A stretch of 44,813 nt of DNA from Thermoprotei archaeon. Lineage in GTDB: Archaea; Thermoproteota; Thermoprotei; QMSL01. Positions within the stretch are counted from its first letter, which is position 1. Every line of letters begins with the position of its first letter. Under the pieces are notes generated by a model. That model ran no database searches, was not told the origin of the DNA, and saw only the letters and a program-made list of their open reading frames with translations. Both the position numbers and the translations under genes were made by a program. The stretch spans positions 1 through 44,813 of the forward strand of contig QMSP01000014.1 in assembly GCA_003650925.1 (NCBI GenBank), written 5' to 3'. This document shows positions 8,284-16,857 of this stretch, one piece after another.

Positions 8284-10299
8284 TTGAATCATATCCTGAT
8301 CCTCCCCAAGCCCAAGAAGCTTGAGTTGAGAAAAGGAAAGGTTGACTTAAGCCAAGGCGTCAGCGTGAGATTAAAAGACGAGAGAGGCCCTAGACGTCCC
8401 ATGATGTTGCTAACTAGAGGCCTAAGGGAGATGGGGCTGAGAGTAACAGTTGAGGAAGGCTTTCCCATAACGCTTAGTGTAGAGAAAGAGGTCAATAATA
8501 GATATGGTGAGGAAGGCTATATCTTGGATATAGCTAAGGAGGAAGCCCGCATAATAGGGGGCTCAGAGATAGGTGTTCTGCATGGCGTGAGGACTTTTAC
8601 TCTTCTGGTCAGAACCCATGGTGTGGAGATGCCCTGCATGAGAATTGAGGACTTTCCAGACCTTTCACTAAGAGGCGTCCATATCGACCTAAAGTGTCAA
8701 ATGAGGCGCTCTAAATATCTTCTTGAGTTATTGAGCTTGCTCTCAGAGTATAAAGCCAATGCTGTCCTCTTGGAGTATGAGGATAAGTTCCCCTATCGTA
8801 GGCATTCGATAATAAGTGCTCCTGATGCTCTTACTCGTGAAGAAGTCAGGCTATTCCTAGAGGAAGCTGATGCTCACTACATAGAGGTCATACCTCTCCT
8901 ACAGTCTCTCGGCCATGTAGAATACATATTAAGGCATGAAGTTTACGCTAAGTTGCGAGAGGCAGGAAGCATTTATCAATTCTGTCCTTCAAATAAAGAC
9001 TCGATTAAGCTCTTTAGTGAGCTAGCCGAGGAGATATTCGAGCTCCACGAGAATATCAAATATTTCCACGTAGGAGGTGATGAAACCCATCTACTGGGAG
9101 CATGTGACATATGCGCTGAGAGAGTATGCAGAATAGGAAAGGGGGGTCTCTACGCTGAGCACATGATGAATATCCGTGATGTGATAAAGAATATGGGTGC
9201 AAGGCCAATGATATGGGGCGATATGCTGATCACTCATCCTGATGCACTAAGAAAGCTATCAAAGGACTTCATAATAGTCGATTGGGACTACTGGTCTACA
9301 GGCGAGCTAGTCGATAGAGTGCTCATCTACACAGTCGGAGCTTTTGATTCCAGTAATATTGACAAGGTTCCTGAGGACCTTAGGAGAGTATATGAGCCCT
9401 ATTGGAAGAGCAGCGTACCTGGCAAGTTCAGAGGCTTTCCATATACAAAGTTCTTTAAGGACCAAGGCTTCAGTGTAGTAGTCGCTTCATCGACAAGAAG
9501 TTATGGAGATACCTACATAGCTCCGAACTACACAAGACACCTCCCTAACATCATGGGCTTTTCACGTGAAGCTAAACGGCAAAGTGCTATAGGACACATA
9601 GTCACATCCTGGGCTATAAGACGCTGTCCTCCTGAGACCACGTGGATAGGGCTGATGTGCGGGATAGCATATTCTTGGAATGTTCACACTGACGAGGAGT
9701 ATTTCAAGAGAGCCTACGCACTATGTCTACATGGATTAGATAATGGCAGGCTAATCGACCTCATGATGGCGCTGGGTGCTAAGATGCCTACTCTTGAATC
9801 AAGGCCTCGATACAATCCAGCTAGAGGACTATGGGAGCGTGATATCTGCCTTAAGGAGGAGCTTGAACAACTCTTCAGGTCACCTGAGGTGAAACATCAC
9901 ATGAACACGGTACAGAGAATGAGGAGAGCTGCTCACGAGCTACTAGAGACATTAAGCTCATCAAGACCACGCTGGAATAGGCGAGCAATCGAAGTATGGA
10001 GGCTAGAGGCCATGACCATGAGGCACAAGTGTGAATTCCTCCTCACAATGTACAAGGCCTGGAGGATATTCAGAGGAGAGCTATCAGCAAGCCGTGCTAG
10101 CATAAAGAGCTTGATAGAGGAGCTTTCAAGACTAAGGAAAGAGCTGTGGATGCTACGCTCAGAAGCCACTAGGATACTTGGGCCTGTATTGACCGAGAGA
10201 GCTCTACTTGAGGAACTATGGATGAGATATGATGAGGAAGCGTCACTTCTCAACGAGACGATAGACCGATTAGCCAGATTGTTGACAAGCAAGGATTAG
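8284..10299 (+). CDS. GH20 beta-N-acetylhexosaminidase
   Basis: Residues 1 to about 120 form the GH20b-type domain (ILILPKPKKLELRKG at the start, GGSEIGVLHGVRTF near 100). The TIM barrel follows from LRGVHIDLKCQ, with the catalytic pair Asp266-Glu267 in FHVGGDETHLLG. In this family the Asp orients the substrate acetamido group and the Glu is the general acid. The last 150 residues are helical and charged. Length (671) is normal for the family. TTG 8284 follows a GGTGAGTG ribosome-binding site. There is no signal peptide, so it should release GlcNAc or GalNAc inside the cell. Substrate is inferred only from the family. Confidence 0.85.
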   Translation: MNHILILPKPKKLELRKGKVDLSQGVSVRLKDERGPRRPMMLLTRGLREMGLRVTVEEGFPITLSVEKEVNNRYGEEGYILDIAKEEARIIGGSEIGVLHGVRTFTLLVRTHGVEMPCMRIEDFPDLSLRGVHIDLKCQMRRSKYLLELLSLLSEYKANAVLLEYEDKFPYRRHSIISAPDALTREEVRLFLEEADAHYIEVIPLLQSLGHVEYILRHEVYAKLREAGSIYQFCPSNKDSIKLFSELAEEIFELHENIKYFHVGGDETHLLGACDICAERVCRIGKGGLYAEHMMNIRDVIKNMGARPMIWGDMLITHPDALRKLSKDFIIVDWDYWSTGELVDRVLIYTVGAFDSSNIDKVPEDLRRVYEPYWKSSVPGKFRGFPYTKFFKDQGFSVVVASSTRSYGDTYIAPNYTRHLPNIMGFSREAKRQSAIGHIVTSWAIRRCPPETTWIGLMCGIAYSWNVHTDEEYFKRAYALCLHGLDNGRLIDLMMALGAKMPTLESRPRYNPARGLWERDICLKEELEQLFRSPEVKHHMNTVQRMRRAAHELLETLSSSRPRWNRRAIEVWRLEAMTMRHKCEFLLTMYKAWRIFRGELSASRASIKSLIEELSRLRKELWMLRSEATRILGPVLTERALLEELWMRYDEEASLLNETIDRLARLLTSKD

Positions 10300-10311
10300 A
10301 GAATTGTAATA

Positions 10312-10977
10312 TCATCTACTAACTTGTGTTGATGAAGAGGTTGAAGCCTTTCTGAACAACAGCAGATAGTGAAGAATTCCACCACGCCTACCTATAAGCT
10401 CAAAACCAGCTTTCTTAGCCCAGTTAATAACCGTCCTCTTGAGCGGGCAATCAGGGTCAGGTAAGAATTCACCAATTGCCAAGAGACCATCATCCTTAAG
10501 TACTCGCCTTATCTCAAGCAGAGCTGTCTCCTTTTGAGGGAGCTCTCCAATAACGGCTATCATGAAGGCCCTATCAAACACTTCGTCAAGGAAAGGGAGG
10601 TTATAGACTGAGGCTACTACGGGCTCCACATTATTTACACCTGCTCTTTTGAGCCTGCTCCTCAGCCTCATGATGAGCGACGACTGTATGTCGATAGCAA
10701 GCACTATTCCCTTTAAGGCATGATTTGCAGCTTCAAGTGTAAATGTCCCAGGACCGCAACCTACTTCTAGAACATACATCTCATCCCTAATATTCATCCA
10801 GTTGATGACCTTTGAAGGAGGCTGAATTCTTCTTCTCACAGGGTTATCGATGTAACGAGCTATGAAAGCAGGTATAGGAAAATGCCTATACCGCCTGATA
10901 AGTCTCATTACGACCTGTACGAAGAGAGCCCAGATGACTAATACTGTGAGGATATACTGAACCACCACACTGAACAC
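10312..10977 (-). CDS. SAM-dependent methyltransferase, class I, with N-terminal membrane segment
   Basis: A hydrophobic N-terminus (about residues 5-24) looks like a membrane anchor. It is followed by a Rossmann methyltransferase: motif I VLEVGCGPGTFTLEAA, motif II LAIDIQSSLI, motif IV PFLDEVFDRAFMIAVIGE. This is the UbiE/Methyltransf_11 pattern. The substrate is unknown; a lipid or quinone head group would suit a membrane anchor. It converges with the GH20 gene with only 12 bases between them. AT-rich tandem repeats with TATA-like sequence lie 45-75 bases upstream, shared with the divergent DUF2284 gene. Confidence 0.75.
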   Translation of the reverse strand: MFSVVVQYILTVLVIWALFVQVVMRLIRRYRHFPIPAFIARYIDNPVRRRIQPPSKVINWMNIRDEMYVLEVGCGPGTFTLEAANHALKGIVLAIDIQSSLIMRLRSRLKRAGVNNVEPVVASVYNLPFLDEVFDRAFMIAVIGELPQKETALLEIRRVLKDDGLLAIGEFLPDPDCPLKRTVINWAKKAGFELIGRRGGILHYLLLFRKASTSSSTQVSR

Positions 10978-11021
10978 ATAGTCGTGCTCCCTCGTTGGTG
11001 ATTATGTGTGTAGTCTTCTAT

Positions 11022-11051
11022 TATATAATAATCCAATATATAATAATCCAA
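11022..11051. repeat. 15-bp perfect tandem repeat in a divergent promoter region
   Basis: TATATAATAATCCAA occurs twice head to tail (11022-11036 and 11037-11051). It lies between the divergently transcribed methyltransferase and DUF2284 genes. Each copy holds a TATA-like core readable on either strand, so the repeat may be a doubled promoter or a regulator site. Confidence 0.6.
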
Positions 11052-11165
11052 GAGAGAAGGCATATATCACACGGTTATAGATTAATATCAACCCGTAGGA
11101 AGATCTTGTCAGTGCGTAGTCTTTTTAGGCTTTAGTCCCAGAAGCTTAGTAGACTGGGGGATTAC

Positions 11166-11732
11166 ATGTCAGAGTACCTGAGACTTAATAAGGAGAAGCT
11201 TCAAAAGGACTTAGAGCGCTTCTGCAAAGAGGCCATTAAGCTAGGTGCAGAGACAGCTGTTCCAATAAGCACAAACAAGGTCGTAGTTCGAAACTGGGTT
11301 CGTCTTAAATGTAGATTTGGCTGTGGAGCTTATGGCAAAATACTAACCTGTCCTCCATATAGCCCTACGCCGGATGAGATGCGTAAAGTGCTCAAGGAGT
11401 ATGAAGTAGCCCTTCTGGTCAAGTTCGGACCAAGCGTTGAGGCTGGATATGATGATGGAGTGAACATACATGAGGCAATATTTAAGCTAGAGAGAATAGT
11501 CTTCCTCTCAGGCTACTATGCAGCCTTTGGACTGGCCTGTGGACCTTGCCCTCTATGCCCAGAGTGTAATGTCAAGGAGGGCATATGTGTCAAGCCTCGC
11601 ATGGCCAGGCCATCCATGGAGGCGTGTGGTATAGACGTCTTCGCAACTGCAAGGAATGCTGGCTTCGAGTTAAAAGTCCTTACCTCCTATTCACAGAAGC
11701 CTACATGCTTTGGACTAGTACTAATAACTTGA
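11166..11732 (+). CDS. DUF2284 cysteine-rich predicted metal-binding protein
   Basis: The signature CRFGCGAYGKILTCPPYSP at about residues 43-61 and the cluster CGPCPLCPECNVKEGICVKP at about 120-139 identify DUF2284. This is a family of anaerobe and archaeal proteins with eight or more conserved cysteines, probably binding Fe-S clusters. The biochemical role is not established. Length (188) is complete. GGGGGA at 11156-11161 is a strong ribosome-binding site just before ATG 11166. The CCCAG at about 11138 could pair with CTGGG beside it, which might modulate translation. It appears monocistronic. Confidence 0.8.
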   Translation: MSEYLRLNKEKLQKDLERFCKEAIKLGAETAVPISTNKVVVRNWVRLKCRFGCGAYGKILTCPPYSPTPDEMRKVLKEYEVALLVKFGPSVEAGYDDGVNIHEAIFKLERIVFLSGYYAAFGLACGPCPLCPECNVKEGICVKPRMARPSMEACGIDVFATARNAGFELKVLTSYSQKPTCFGLVLIT

Positions 11733-11810
11733 AAGACATCGATATTCAAAAACCACGATTTTATGATGTACAAAATGTCCATGATACTTCAAATCTAGTT
11801 ATGAACCATG

Positions 11811-12452
11811 TTATAGCTGATGTTTGGGGTTTATTATATCCCTTATCTTGGCTTTTAAGTGTCTGAGTTCATGAATCTTCTCTAGAACTCTCTTTTCATC
11901 TTTGAATTCATTCAATATAACGTCGAGTAGTTCGTTCAAATATATGAAGGGATCTTTTCCCGTGAGTTCAGCTAAATAGCTCCAGTCGATCTTATCATGG
12001 AACATATACATGAGCTGAAGGGAATCCTCGATATCCTTCAATGAGCCTAAAATCTTCAGCTTTGCCGTGATGAGCTCTTCGAGAGGAGATATATAGACCT
12101 TAACTGAGCCTATCAATATCATTCGTCGCCTACCTAACGTCGAGAAGTCAAGAGAAGACTTAGCGAATTTAAAGTCTACTACTGTTTTCTCGTATAGTGC
12201 CGTAAAGTGACTTTTCTCTTTGAGAGCTTGAAGAGCTTCCTCCAAGACGACCTCAAAGCCATTATTCCTCAAGGTTGATACTAAGGCTAATACCTCTTCA
12301 GGTTTCTCCAGATGAACAAGAACATCAATATCCAATGTAGTACGCTGTACACCATATAAGATAGCGGCTATGCCTCCTATAAGGGCGTAATCTAAGCTAA
12401 GCCTATCCAACAAGTCACAGAGCTTCATTATGACATCTCTCATGAGAAACAC
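11811..12452 (-). CDS. Nucleotidyltransferase-fold protein (AbiEii/MNT-like, putative toxin)
   Basis: The motif ALIGGIAAILYGVQRTTLDI followed by DVLV at about residues 22-45 is the GG...hDhDh signature of polymerase-beta-like nucleotidyltransferases. The later VDFKFA gives the third acidic residue. The helical C-terminal half resembles AbiEii/DUF6036-type toxins that transfer nucleotides to RNA. It overlaps the 3' end of the small upstream gene at 12415-12660 by 38 bases, the usual layout of a two-gene toxin-antitoxin module. The target is unknown. A TnpB element lies immediately beyond, consistent with an accessory region. Confidence 0.65.
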   Translation of the reverse strand: MFLMRDVIMKLCDLLDRLSLDYALIGGIAAILYGVQRTTLDIDVLVHLEKPEEVLALVSTLRNNGFEVVLEEALQALKEKSHFTALYEKTVVDFKFAKSSLDFSTLGRRRMILIGSVKVYISPLEELITAKLKILGSLKDIEDSLQLMYMFHDKIDWSYLAELTGKDPFIYLNELLDVILNEFKDEKRVLEKIHELRHLKAKIRDIINPKHQL

Positions 12453-12660
12453 CTCTTATCATCTTCACATAGGCTTTCCTTACCAGCTTTCTCAAGAGTA
12501 TGGCTTCAACTCTCCTTCTCCTAAACGTGTCCTGGTCCATCATGAACAATTGCTCAGCAACCAGCAGAGACAACTGGCTTAGCTCGTAGAATCGTTCCAG
12601 GATGAGTAGAGCCTCTCTGATATTATGGTCGATATCCCTCATGGAGATGTATCTCCTCAT
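12415..12660 (-). CDS. Small helical partner (putative antitoxin) of the nucleotidyltransferase
   Basis: The 81-residue protein is helical and basic at its C-terminus (FRRRRVEAILLRKLVRKAY). Its reading frame overlaps the start of the nucleotidyltransferase gene by 38 bases, so the two are translationally coupled. I recognise no DNA-binding domain, and no named family can be assigned. The antitoxin role is inferred only from position and size. Another possible start is the second Met (MRDIDHN). Confidence 0.5.
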   Translation of the reverse strand: MRRYISMRDIDHNIREALLILERFYELSQLSLLVAEQLFMMDQDTFRRRRVEAILLRKLVRKAYVKMIRGVSHERCHNEAL

Positions 12661-12832
12661 TTATAATGAAAACCTAGACTGTAAAAGTTGTTGTGTTGAA
12701 ATGTACCTCCTAAAGACCATCAAAGCAATATAACGGCCTGAGCGACATGACATATAGTCATGAAGATAAGGCAATGCAATAGGACCTGAACGCTTGTATT
12801 ACACATACTAGATGCTATCTGCAATCGTACAC

Positions 12833-14101
12833 CTAATGTAGTGTTGAAGCGTGGGAGCAAGCTATCCTAAATCCCTTAGGGTTCACCTCTTTATATGTTT
12901 TTAATGATGGATGTATATAGACGATCATAGGTTCATCTCTTAGCCCACCCTTCGCTCGGGTTTCATTGGTCATTGGGTGGGTGCCCCACGACCCAAGGCA
13001 TGGGGCAATTGTTTGAATTGCTCTGAGGTATATGTTCATAGCACCTACAACGTCTCTATCAGCTATGAATCTGCACTTACTACATATAGCTAGCCTGTGG
13101 GTGTAGGTCAATCTTGCTCCACACTTTGGACATGTAGATGATGTATTTTTCGGGTTTACGAAAACTATGGGTACGTTGTACTCAATAGCCTTAGTTATTA
13201 TTGCTAGCTGTAGCTTTCTATAGCCAAATCTCGATAACTTGTTCGCTAAACTGGAAGATTTCTGAGATGCATTGTACCACAACTTCTCTAAATCCTCAAG
13301 AACAATAGCACTTCTTGTCCTCTTAGCTCTTAACACTATGTACTTAGCGAACTTCCTACACCAATCAACTACAATGTTCCTACTCCTCCTATGTAGTGTT
13401 CTAATGATTTCAAGCCACTTCTCATCTCTTCTCCAAGCATAGCTATGCCTCTTTTGAACACCTTCAGCCAGCCTCTTAAGGTGTAGACCCTCAGTAAACC
13501 TAGTGTCTATCCTTCTAACTCTTCTACCATCGTAAACAACTACTTTCTTCAAGTTAATGTCGAGAGAAATCACATTTCTTGGCTTATATGGGTCATAATC
13601 CCATCTGAAAGGTATTGACACCCATATCTTACCCTGTCTATCTATGCTTATTATTACCTCGTACCACTTCCTACCAATGAACTTCCTGATGTAGTTCCTA
13701 CGATGTAGCAGCTTTATCTTGAACACTCTGTTCCTAAGCTTTATTATAACCACTTGGCTCTCAAGGTCTACACTAGCATCGTACTTATCTAATCTAGCTG
13801 ATAACTTCTTCAACTCAAGCTTCTTACCGCCGTTAACTTTAGCTGACTTAACAAGTGATAGAGCGTACTTGTATATCTGCTTGGCTTGATGTGCTCTAAA
13901 ACTCTGCTCCCTCAATACTTTGTAGAACATTTGATGAGCTTGGTTGGGCGTTGGTAACTTGTCTAACTCACACAAAGCATCTACAACATACTGCATAGCT
14001 CTACGTGTAAGATAAAGCTCCTCCCGTAGCTCTTCAGTAGAACCCTCTACTAGAAGACCTTGAGCTTTTAGAGTCAGCGTATACGCTCCTCGGGGAACCA
14101 T
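12833..14101 (-). CDS. tnpB: TnpB RNA-guided endonuclease (IS200/IS605-type OrfB)
   Basis: The RuvC-like catalytic residues are all present, numbered from an upstream in-frame start at 14140: Asp194 (VISLDINLKK), Glu282 (AIVLEDLEKLW) and Asp361 (FIADRDVVGAMNI). The zinc finger is CPKC at 337-340 with CSKC at 353-356. TnpB uses an omega-RNA from its own 3' end to cut DNA and helps retain the transposon. The start is placed at ATG 14101 (MVPRGAYTLTLKAQ), which fits the family better than the upstream TTG. The last 50 residues, after GSWGTHPMTNETRAKGG, are unusual and probably overlap the omega-RNA scaffold. No TnpA transposase is nearby, so the element is non-autonomous. Confidence 0.9.
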   Translation of the reverse strand: MVPRGAYTLTLKAQGLLVEGSTEELREELYLTRRAMQYVVDALCELDKLPTPNQAHQMFYKVLREQSFRAHQAKQIYKYALSLVKSAKVNGGKKLELKKLSARLDKYDASVDLESQVVIIKLRNRVFKIKLLHRRNYIRKFIGRKWYEVIISIDRQGKIWVSIPFRWDYDPYKPRNVISLDINLKKVVVYDGRRVRRIDTRFTEGLHLKRLAEGVQKRHSYAWRRDEKWLEIIRTLHRRSRNIVVDWCRKFAKYIVLRAKRTRSAIVLEDLEKLWYNASQKSSSLANKLSRFGYRKLQLAIITKAIEYNVPIVFVNPKNTSSTCPKCGARLTYTHRLAICSKCRFIADRDVVGAMNIYLRAIQTIAPCLGSWGTHPMTNETRAKGGLRDEPMIVYIHPSLKTYKEVNPKGFRIACSHASTLH

Positions 14102-14200
14102 CCTAGTTAGGGTGGTGCACCCCCTCATCGGAGGCACCAATTAATGCTTTGCATGCGAGTTTATAAGCTTTTACATGCATATTTAGTCTTGGGATACATT

Positions 14201-14350
14201 ATGGTCGTGGTTTATATGTTTGAAGCAAGTATCATAAAAATGGGTAATCGCTACTACATATATCCACCAAAACAATACCAAGACAGAATAGCAAGACTAC
14301 ATGGAAAGAAGGTAAAAATACTACTACTCCACGAAGAAGACACTCCATGA
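14201..14350 (+). CDS. Small AbrB-like protein divergent from tnpB
   Basis: The core FEASIIKMGNRYYIYPPKQY followed by a short helix and LHGKKVKILLL resembles a short AbrB/SpoVT-type swapped-hairpin strand pattern. ATG 14201 or 14216 are the credible starts; a longer reading from 14144 adds a hydrophobic leader that is probably not translated. Its position directly opposite tnpB suggests it travels with the element, perhaps as a repressor or antitoxin. That role is inferred from place and size only. Confidence 0.5.
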   Translation: MVVVYMFEASIIKMGNRYYIYPPKQYQDRIARLHGKKVKILLLHEEDTP

Positions 14351-14399
14351 GGAGTATGTAAAATAATATGCGTTTATATAAAACCTGCAACGGCTCATA

Positions 14400-14945
14400 G
14401 TGCTGCAGAGGGCTCAACTGGAGTTACAAGTGCCTTTCATACCTTCTCCAGTAGATGTTGTTGAAGTTATGCTTGAGTTAGCCAGGCCAAGGGCAGGAGA
14501 GTTGCTGATAGACCTCGGCTCGGGAGATGGCAGAATACTTATTGAGGTAGCTAAGCGATATTAGTGCACATGTATCGGCTATGAGATAAATCCATTCCTA
14601 GTCTTCTTATCGAGAAGAAGGATAGCTGATGCTGGGCTCAGTCATCTAGTCAGAGTAATTCATGGTAATCTTCTAGACGCTGATATAAGCAGAGCTGATG
14701 TAATAACCACATACTTGTCGCAGAAGGCTATGGAGATCTTAAGGCCTAAATTTGAGAGAGAAGCCAAAGTGGGGGCAAGGATAGTTAGCCATGACTATCC
14801 AATACCTGGATGGAGGCCTATCAGAGTGAAGCAAATTCATGGGTCAGAGATCCATGTCCATAAAGTATACTTGTACATCGTGGGCATCTCAAATGAACGT
14901 AGAATATGCTCCTATCCAACGCGTAGCCTGCTGACCAATGAATAA
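14400..14945 (+). pseudogene. aKMT-type protein lysine methyltransferase interrupted by an amber codon
   Basis: One frame from GTG 14400 to TAA 14945 encodes VPFIPSPVDVVEVMLELA, motif I LLIDLGSGDGRILIEVAKRY, then TAG at 14562-14564, then CTCIGYEINPFLVF, VRVIHGNLLDADIS, KVGARIVSHDYPIPGW and VHKVYLYIVG. This is the order of crenarchaeal aKMT, the broad-specificity enzyme that methylates lysines on many proteins. The stop falls just before motif II, where the family has an ordinary residue, and the frame is otherwise intact over 182 codons. It is therefore a recent nonsense mutation, a sequencing error, or read-through. ATG 14715 inside it could make only a non-functional C-terminal part. A transposon ends close upstream. 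Its tail overlaps the next gene by 8 bases. Confidence 0.75.
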
Positions 14946-16023
14946 TAACCTCAGATACATATCTTCTAATAAGGGGTCTAGAGTGGTCAAGGGCATAAGG
15001 CCAAGCGTATTCCTTGAGGAGGGCCTAGGAGAGGTATTCTATTGCTGGATAAGGAGGAAGATTGATGATCATACTGAGGCATTTGAGGCATCTGACCCAA
15101 GCAACTATGTTAAGATAAGTTGGCGTGAAAAGGCCTATACAGTCTTTGATGTAAGCGAATATCGTAAGCCGAGAGGTATCATAACGGTGAGCTTGAGGTC
15201 AAAAGAGGTATTTCCATTTGGAGCATTTCAACTAGATGCTAAGCTTCCAGACTGGAAGGGGAGAACGCCTACACTATGGTTTGGATTTGAGTGTGATGAC
15301 CTGTTTCGAGGCGGCGTGGTTCATTTTGCTTTCAACCCAGGCAGAAAGAAGATGCTCGTGTGTGCTGGATCCTCAAGGGCCATACCCTGTACTGACATCA
15401 GCTTCGCCTTGCCCAAAGACTACTCATTGACTAGACATCTATACTCCATCTATGTACATCAAAATATTGCACTGTGGTTCATTGATGAGAGGATCGTGGC
15501 AATGGCTATTCTGTCTCATAGGGATGAAACACGACCGCTTCACATAGCCTCAGGGCCACCTTATGCTTTGTTCGTCTCTTGCATGTTGCCGAGTACATCA
15601 CTACCCATATTAGTGGACATTGATGGTGAACCTGATAGAGAATGGGTTTGGAGCGATTTCCATCCATGGCAGATAAGAGTGCTTCCAGGTCAGCCCAGAG
15701 CTGTAATGTCAATGAGCCTATATGCAGAGAATCAGCATAGGAAAGTGGTTGAGATAAAAGCTAAGAGCCCTATAACTACTCATCCAGTTCCTACATCAGG
15801 GTTCAATAAGACATACTTCATCTTGAGGGGAAGCGAGAAGTACTCAGTCAGGATAGAGGCTTTCTCAATACATGGACATTGGTACCTTTATGATGAGGCC
15901 AAGGCAAGAGGCGAGAGGCCTTTTGTCTACGGAGTGGATGGTCAGCCTTTAGCAGTAAGGCTTGTCATTGAGCCCTTGGGAAGTGAGCTTAGTATGGACA
16001 CTGCAGAGGTATATCTAGCCTAG
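14938..16023 (+). CDS. Beta-rich hypothetical protein, possibly carbohydrate-binding
   Basis: This 361-residue protein is rich in aromatic and beta-forming residues and has no signal peptide or membrane segment. Passages such as GAFQLDAKLPDWKGRTPTLW and FECDDLFRGGVVHFAFNPG resemble concanavalin-like sandwich domains found in GH16-type and LamG-type proteins. I cannot point to a catalytic motif. Its second half (about 220-361) seems to be a further beta domain. It overlaps the aKMT remnant by 8 bases and sits among glycosidases, so recognition of a glycan is a reasonable guess, but only a guess. Confidence 0.5.
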   Translation: MNNNLRYISSNKGSRVVKGIRPSVFLEEGLGEVFYCWIRRKIDDHTEAFEASDPSNYVKISWREKAYTVFDVSEYRKPRGIITVSLRSKEVFPFGAFQLDAKLPDWKGRTPTLWFGFECDDLFRGGVVHFAFNPGRKKMLVCAGSSRAIPCTDISFALPKDYSLTRHLYSIYVHQNIALWFIDERIVAMAILSHRDETRPLHIASGPPYALFVSCMLPSTSLPILVDIDGEPDREWVWSDFHPWQIRVLPGQPRAVMSMSLYAENQHRKVVEIKAKSPITTHPVPTSGFNKTYFILRGSEKYSVRIEAFSIHGHWYLYDEAKARGERPFVYGVDGQPLAVRLVIEPLGSELSMDTAEVYLA

Positions 16024-16443
16024 CTCCAGCTCTATTCATATCCCATGATAGTCAGCCTTCGCCATGTCAATCCATGTTACTAAGCCTACCCATAGGTAGA
16101 CACATAAGGCTTCCCATCGTCCTAACATAGTGTTAAGGAGAGGAACGGCCTTGATGACTGAATATTAACTGCAGCCCACAGACATTCTTTCTTATGATGT
16201 TGCCGCTTCTTCATCTTTGACTATTTCAAAATACTCCAAGATCTAGGATGCTTATCATGCGTGACCGAGTGCACATATAATCCAGTGAGTGCAAGATCTA
16301 AAATATACTTGAGAATATCTAAATATACCGCTCAAGATGGTTAAGAAAGAATTGCGATATAACTACTTTTATGGTTTCAGAAAGGTTTATCAGTGAGAAA
16401 GTGTAGACCTTTATCCGCATGGGTGGCTGGTGGTGGCTAAAGG
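16024..16443. other. 420-bp intergenic region before ssb
   Basis: No reading frame with coding character was found on either strand. The only supportable element is a TATA-like CTTTTATGG near 16366-16374. GTTTATC at about 16385 is another weak candidate. Either would drive ssb, whose ATG at 16444 follows GGTGGTGG and AAAGG. I saw no tRNA and no C/D box pattern here. Confidence 0.4.
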
Positions 16444-16857
16444 ATGAGTAGAGAGTTGGACTTCATTAAAGTAAATGACCTAACTGCTACCTCACGTAGA
16501 GTTAACATAAAGCTTAAGGTAGTGAGAGTAGGTAAGGAGCGAAGGATAATATCAAGCTTTGATGGCAAAGCTCATAGAGTAGCTGAGGCTCTTGTAGGAG
16601 ACGAAACAGGAGTGATACTCATGACGCTATGGGATGACAAGATCGACTTCATAAGGGACTTGGAAGGCAAGACGATAGTGCTCATAAATGGTTATGTGTC
16701 CACCTTTAGAAATAGCATGAGACTCAACATAGGCAGGTATGGTAAGGTAGAGGAGTCTGATGAGGAGATAGAGGAGGTCAACGAGGATAATAACCTGTCT
16801 GAGAGAAGAGTGCCCTCAGGTTGGAGATCAAGAAGATATGGCAGATTCAGGAGATAG
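16444..16857 (+). CDS. ssb: Single-stranded DNA-binding protein, crenarchaeal single-OB type
   Basis: Residues 5 to about 100 form one OB fold. The segment IKVNDLTATSRRVNIKLKVV, then VAEALVGDETGVILMTLWDD and KTIVLINGYVSTFRNSMRLN, follows Sulfolobus SSB closely. The tail is acidic (EESDEEIEEVNEDN) and then basic (RSRRYGRFRR), the sort of flexible end used to recruit partners. It binds single-stranded DNA in replication and repair. Length (137) is normal. A C/D sRNA on the other strand begins about 2 bases after its stop codon, so transcripts converge there. Confidence 0.9.
   Translation: MSRELDFIKVNDLTATSRRVNIKLKVVRVGKERRIISSFDGKAHRVAEALVGDETGVILMTLWDDKIDFIRDLEGKTIVLINGYVSTFRNSMRLNIGRYGKVEESDEEIEEVNEDNNLSERRVPSGWRSRRYGRFRR

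Larger units (their letters stand above)
12833..14350 (-). mobile_element. TnpB-only IS605-like element (ends not resolved)
   Basis: The element holds tnpB and, divergently, a small 50-residue gene. IS605-type elements have no terminal inverted repeats, so its borders cannot be set by eye. The right end lies before the aKMT remnant that starts at 14400. The left end should fall somewhere between 12660 and 12833. The omega-RNA is expected to span the last part of tnpB and the bases just left of 12833. Confidence 0.5.
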
